From NCBI GenBank assembly GCA_022574255.1, contig JACZSK010000021.1, positions 1 through 34,808 of the forward strand: a stretch of DNA of 34,808 nt. Reading direction: 5' to 3'. The translations under genes and the position numbers were made by a program. Below the pieces are notes generated by a model. It was not told the DNA's origin. It saw only the letters and a list, made by a program, of their open reading frames with translations, and ran no database searches. Of the stretch, positions 32,728 through 34,808 are shown piece by piece; position 1 is the first letter of the stretch; each line of letters opens with the position of its first letter. This stretch comes from Pseudomonadota bacterium (GTDB lineage: Bacteria > Pseudomonadota > Alphaproteobacteria > Sphingomonadales > SMXR01).

Positions 32728-34257
32728 TTATTCCGCAGCGCTTGCTGTCGCGGTTTCCTCGTCCTCTGTCCTCTGGCCATCCAGAACAATGGCGCTGGAC
32801 ACCAGCTGATGGACGCCGACAATGCTGTCCATCTCGAAACCGTATTCGGGCATCACCTTGGCGAACTGGGTTTTGCAGATGGCACAGATCGCAGCCATGT
32901 GGGTGACCCCCTCGCTCTTGGCGACCTCGTTCAATGCCTGCATGCGCGGCATAGCGCCCTTGGCGCGAATTTCCATAAGGTCGTCGGTCAGCAGGCCACC
33001 GCCGCCGCCGCAACAGAACGTGCTTTCGCGGATAGTATCGGCGGCCATATCGACGAAATTGTTGCAGCAGGCCTTGATGATATTGCGGGGAATCTCAAAC
33101 TGGCCTCCCGGTTTGTCGCCCATGCTCGACGCCCGCGCCACGTTGCAGGAATCATGGAAAGTCAGCGTCATATGGTCGTTGGCCGATTTGTCCAGGGTCA
33201 GCTCGCCTCTCTCGATCAGGTCCCAGGTGAACTCGCAGATATGCTGGGGTACCGGGTAATCGGGGTCGAGGAAATCAAATGGCCCAACCAGCGTATTCCA
33301 GAAATTGTAAGCGACCCGCCAGGCGTGGCCACATTCGCCGACGATGATACGCCTGACACCCAGGTCGATCGCCGCCTTGCGCACCCTTTCCGCAACCATC
33401 TTCATCTGCTCGCCGGCGCCAATGAACATGGCAAAATTGGCCGCTTCCGAGGCGTAGGAACTGATGGTCCAGCTGACCCCCGCCTGATGGAATACCTTGG
33501 CATAGCCGATCAGGCTGTCCACATGGGGCTCGGCAAAAAAGTCGGCGCTGGGCGTGATCAGCAGGATTTCGGCGCCCTCTACATCCAGCGGCAGGCGCAC
33601 CGCAACGCCGGTCTCTTCCTCGATATCTTCTTCCAGACCCTCCAGCGTGTTGGCCAGGGCCTTTTCCGGCAGGCCCAGATTATTGCCGATCTTGTGCACC
33701 TTGCCGATGATCTCGTTGCAATATTTCTGGCCCTTGCCGATATGGTCCATAATTTCGCGGGCGGCCATGGAAAACTCAGCCGTGTCGATGCCATAGGGGC
33801 AAAAAACCGAACAGCGGCGGCATTGCGAGCATTGATGAAAATAGCTGTACCAGTCGTCCAGCACTTCCTGGGTCAGGTCTTCGGCGCCCACCAGCCAGGG
33901 CAGCCATTTGCCGGTCCAGGTGAAATGTTTGCGGTAGACCTTGCGCATCAGATCCTGGCGCGCCACCGGCATGTTTTTGGGATCGCCAGTACCCAGGAAA
34001 TAATGGCATTTATCAGTGCAGGCGCCGCATTTGACGCAGGAATCCATGAACACCTGCAGGGCACGCGATTCCTTCAGCAACTCGGCAAATTTGGTCAGCG
34101 CCTTGTCGTGCCAGTCGTCGACCAGTTCGCCGGGAAACCCCAGGGCCTCCTGGTGCTCCGGCGCCGCAATATAGGGCTGTGAATGGGCCATGACGTCCCG
34201 CTTGATGGGCGGGATTTCCGGATAATCCGGCAGCGCAGGAATATCGTAATCGGCCAT
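32728..34257 (-). CDS. dsrK: DsrK, HdrD-like catalytic iron-sulfur subunit
   Basis: Cytoplasmic subunit of DsrMKJOP related to the heterodisulfide reductase HdrD, believed to act on the DsrC trisulfide/disulfide. At 509 aa it has the usual size. Two [4Fe-4S] motifs are present, CVKCGACTDKCHYF (~75) and CSQCRRCSVFCPYGID (~140), followed by two CCG-type domains: CGHAWRVAYNFWN with HDSCNVAR, and CCNNFVDMAADTIRE then FCCGGGGGLL and AAICAICKTQF. The CCG motifs bind the special noncubane cluster. It begins 3 bases after the dsrM stop and is followed by dsrL after 17 bases. Confidence 0.95.
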   Translation of the reverse strand: MADYDIPALPDYPEIPPIKRDVMAHSQPYIAAPEHQEALGFPGELVDDWHDKALTKFAELLKESRALQVFMDSCVKCGACTDKCHYFLGTGDPKNMPVARQDLMRKVYRKHFTWTGKWLPWLVGAEDLTQEVLDDWYSYFHQCSQCRRCSVFCPYGIDTAEFSMAAREIMDHIGKGQKYCNEIIGKVHKIGNNLGLPEKALANTLEGLEEDIEEETGVAVRLPLDVEGAEILLITPSADFFAEPHVDSLIGYAKVFHQAGVSWTISSYASEAANFAMFIGAGEQMKMVAERVRKAAIDLGVRRIIVGECGHAWRVAYNFWNTLVGPFDFLDPDYPVPQHICEFTWDLIERGELTLDKSANDHMTLTFHDSCNVARASSMGDKPGGQFEIPRNIIKACCNNFVDMAADTIRESTFCCGGGGGLLTDDLMEIRAKGAMPRMQALNEVAKSEGVTHMAAICAICKTQFAKVMPEYGFEMDSIVGVHQLVSSAIVLDGQRTEDEETATASAAE

Positions 34258-34260
34258 GCC

Positions 34261-34808
34261 CTATTCGCCCTCTGCGCCGCCGGCCCTGGCGGCTGATTTG
34301 GCGGCAGCGCGCGCTGTCCAGCCCGCCAGATGCCGCCTGTTGCGGGCGTCATCCACCTGGTTACGGGTCGGGCTGAAGAAAATACCCGGCGCATGCAATA
34401 ATTTACTGAAAGGGAAAACAAGCATCAGCGCCGCCACCAGCCCCAGATGGATCATCAGAACGGGGTCGGCGGGCATGGGCTGCCAATCCGCATACAAGAG
34501 CCCCAGGATAAATGCCTTCAGGGCAATGATATCGGTATGCAGCACAAAGCGCATGGCCAGGCCGGACAGCGCGATACCGCCCAACAGGGCCAGCATCAGA
34601 TGATCGGAAGGGCCGGTGATATAGCGGACACGCTCAACGCTCACGCGCCGCACCCACAGCCCGCCAAGCCCCACCACCATGATGAAACCGGCGTAAAGCC
34701 CGAAGGGTTGGACCAGACCAACCCAGAACCATACCGGCTCGGTGAAATACCTGAGGTGGCGCATCAGCACCAACAGCATTGCGGCGTGAAACAGCCAGCC
34801 GAACAACC
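34261..34808 (-). CDS. dsrM: DsrM, NarI-like cytochrome b subunit (partial, runs off right edge)
   Basis: Membrane subunit that binds heme b and links DsrK to the quinone pool. About 182 C-terminal residues are in the window; the start lies beyond 34808 (the track's 34806 TTG is not a start, since the frame stays open). Hydrophobic helices are LFHAAMLLVLMRHLRYF, PFGLYAGFIMVVGLGGLWV, HLMLALLGGIALSGLAM and LMIHLGLVAALMLVFPF, with histidines in HAAMLLVLMRH and HLGLVAALMLVFPFSKLLH placed as in the NarI-like heme-b domain. The tail is a basic, alanine-rich segment. The stop is 3 bases from the dsrK start. Upstream, beyond the window, dsrABEFHC would be expected. Confidence 0.9.
   Translation of the reverse strand, partial: LFGWLFHAAMLLVLMRHLRYFTEPVWFWVGLVQPFGLYAGFIMVVGLGGLWVRRVSVERVRYITGPSDHLMLALLGGIALSGLAMRFVLHTDIIALKAFILGLLYADWQPMPADPVLMIHLGLVAALMLVFPFSKLLHAPGIFFSPTRNQVDDARNRRHLAGWTARAAAKSAARAGGAEGE

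Noticed and set aside
31340-34182. Plus-strand ORFs of 407 and 533 aa opposite dsrL and dsrK
   Set aside because: Antisense shadows of strongly supported dsr genes.

Overview
This window comes from a GC-rich proteobacterium that very probably oxidises reduced sulfur. The basis is a run of genes at the right-hand end in the order dsrM-K-L-J-O-P-(trpD2-like)-N. A dsrL between dsrK and dsrJ, together with dsrN, is the arrangement known from bacteria that run the Dsr pathway in the oxidative (reverse) direction. The class cannot be fixed from sequence reading alone. Several ATGGTTAA(C) motifs look like alphaproteobacterial CtrA-type sites, while the gspE-F-G-H-I-J-L-M-N-D order resembles the Xps/Hxc type II systems common in gammaproteobacteria.

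Layout, left to right. (1) 1-2364: the tail of a PQQ-type beta-propeller dehydrogenase gene, a bidirectional terminator, and a secreted NIDO-like/metalloprotease-like gene broken by a frameshift. (2) 2742-14134: a complete-looking type II secretion operon: a short prepilin peptidase, gspE, F, G, H, I, J, L, M, a gspC/N-like gene, gspD and gspK. Most genes overlap by a few bases. The exception is gspD-gspK, which are split by a ~298-bp non-autonomous mobile element whose terminal repeats supply the gspD stop codon and the predicted gspK start codon. (3) 14159-16066: a DUF3859 lipoprotein and a secreted propeller-like protein, both exported and possibly linked to the secretion system. (4) 16067-23652: a ~600-bp regulatory region with palindromes and short repeats, an MFS transporter, then four minus-strand genes: a hydrolase-fold protein lacking its nucleophile serine, a MATE transporter, a FAD oxidoreductase and a FlaA1/WbpM-type sugar-nucleotide dehydratase. 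(5) 23823-25890: a small two-helix membrane protein and a cysteine-desulfurase-like class V aminotransferase. (6) 25887-34808: the dsr operon on the minus strand, running off the right edge inside dsrM; dsrAB and dsrEFHC would be expected beyond that edge.

How the genes work together. GspO processes the pseudopilins G-K; GspE powers assembly on the GspF/L/M/C platform; GspD is the outer-membrane gate. DsrMKJOP is the transmembrane electron-transfer complex, DsrL is the NAD(P)H-linked partner of DsrAB, and DsrN amidates siroheme. The TrpD2-like gene lodged between dsrP and dsrN, and the desulfurase-like gene whose stop codon overlaps that of dsrN, are the main new candidates for association with the sulfur pathway.
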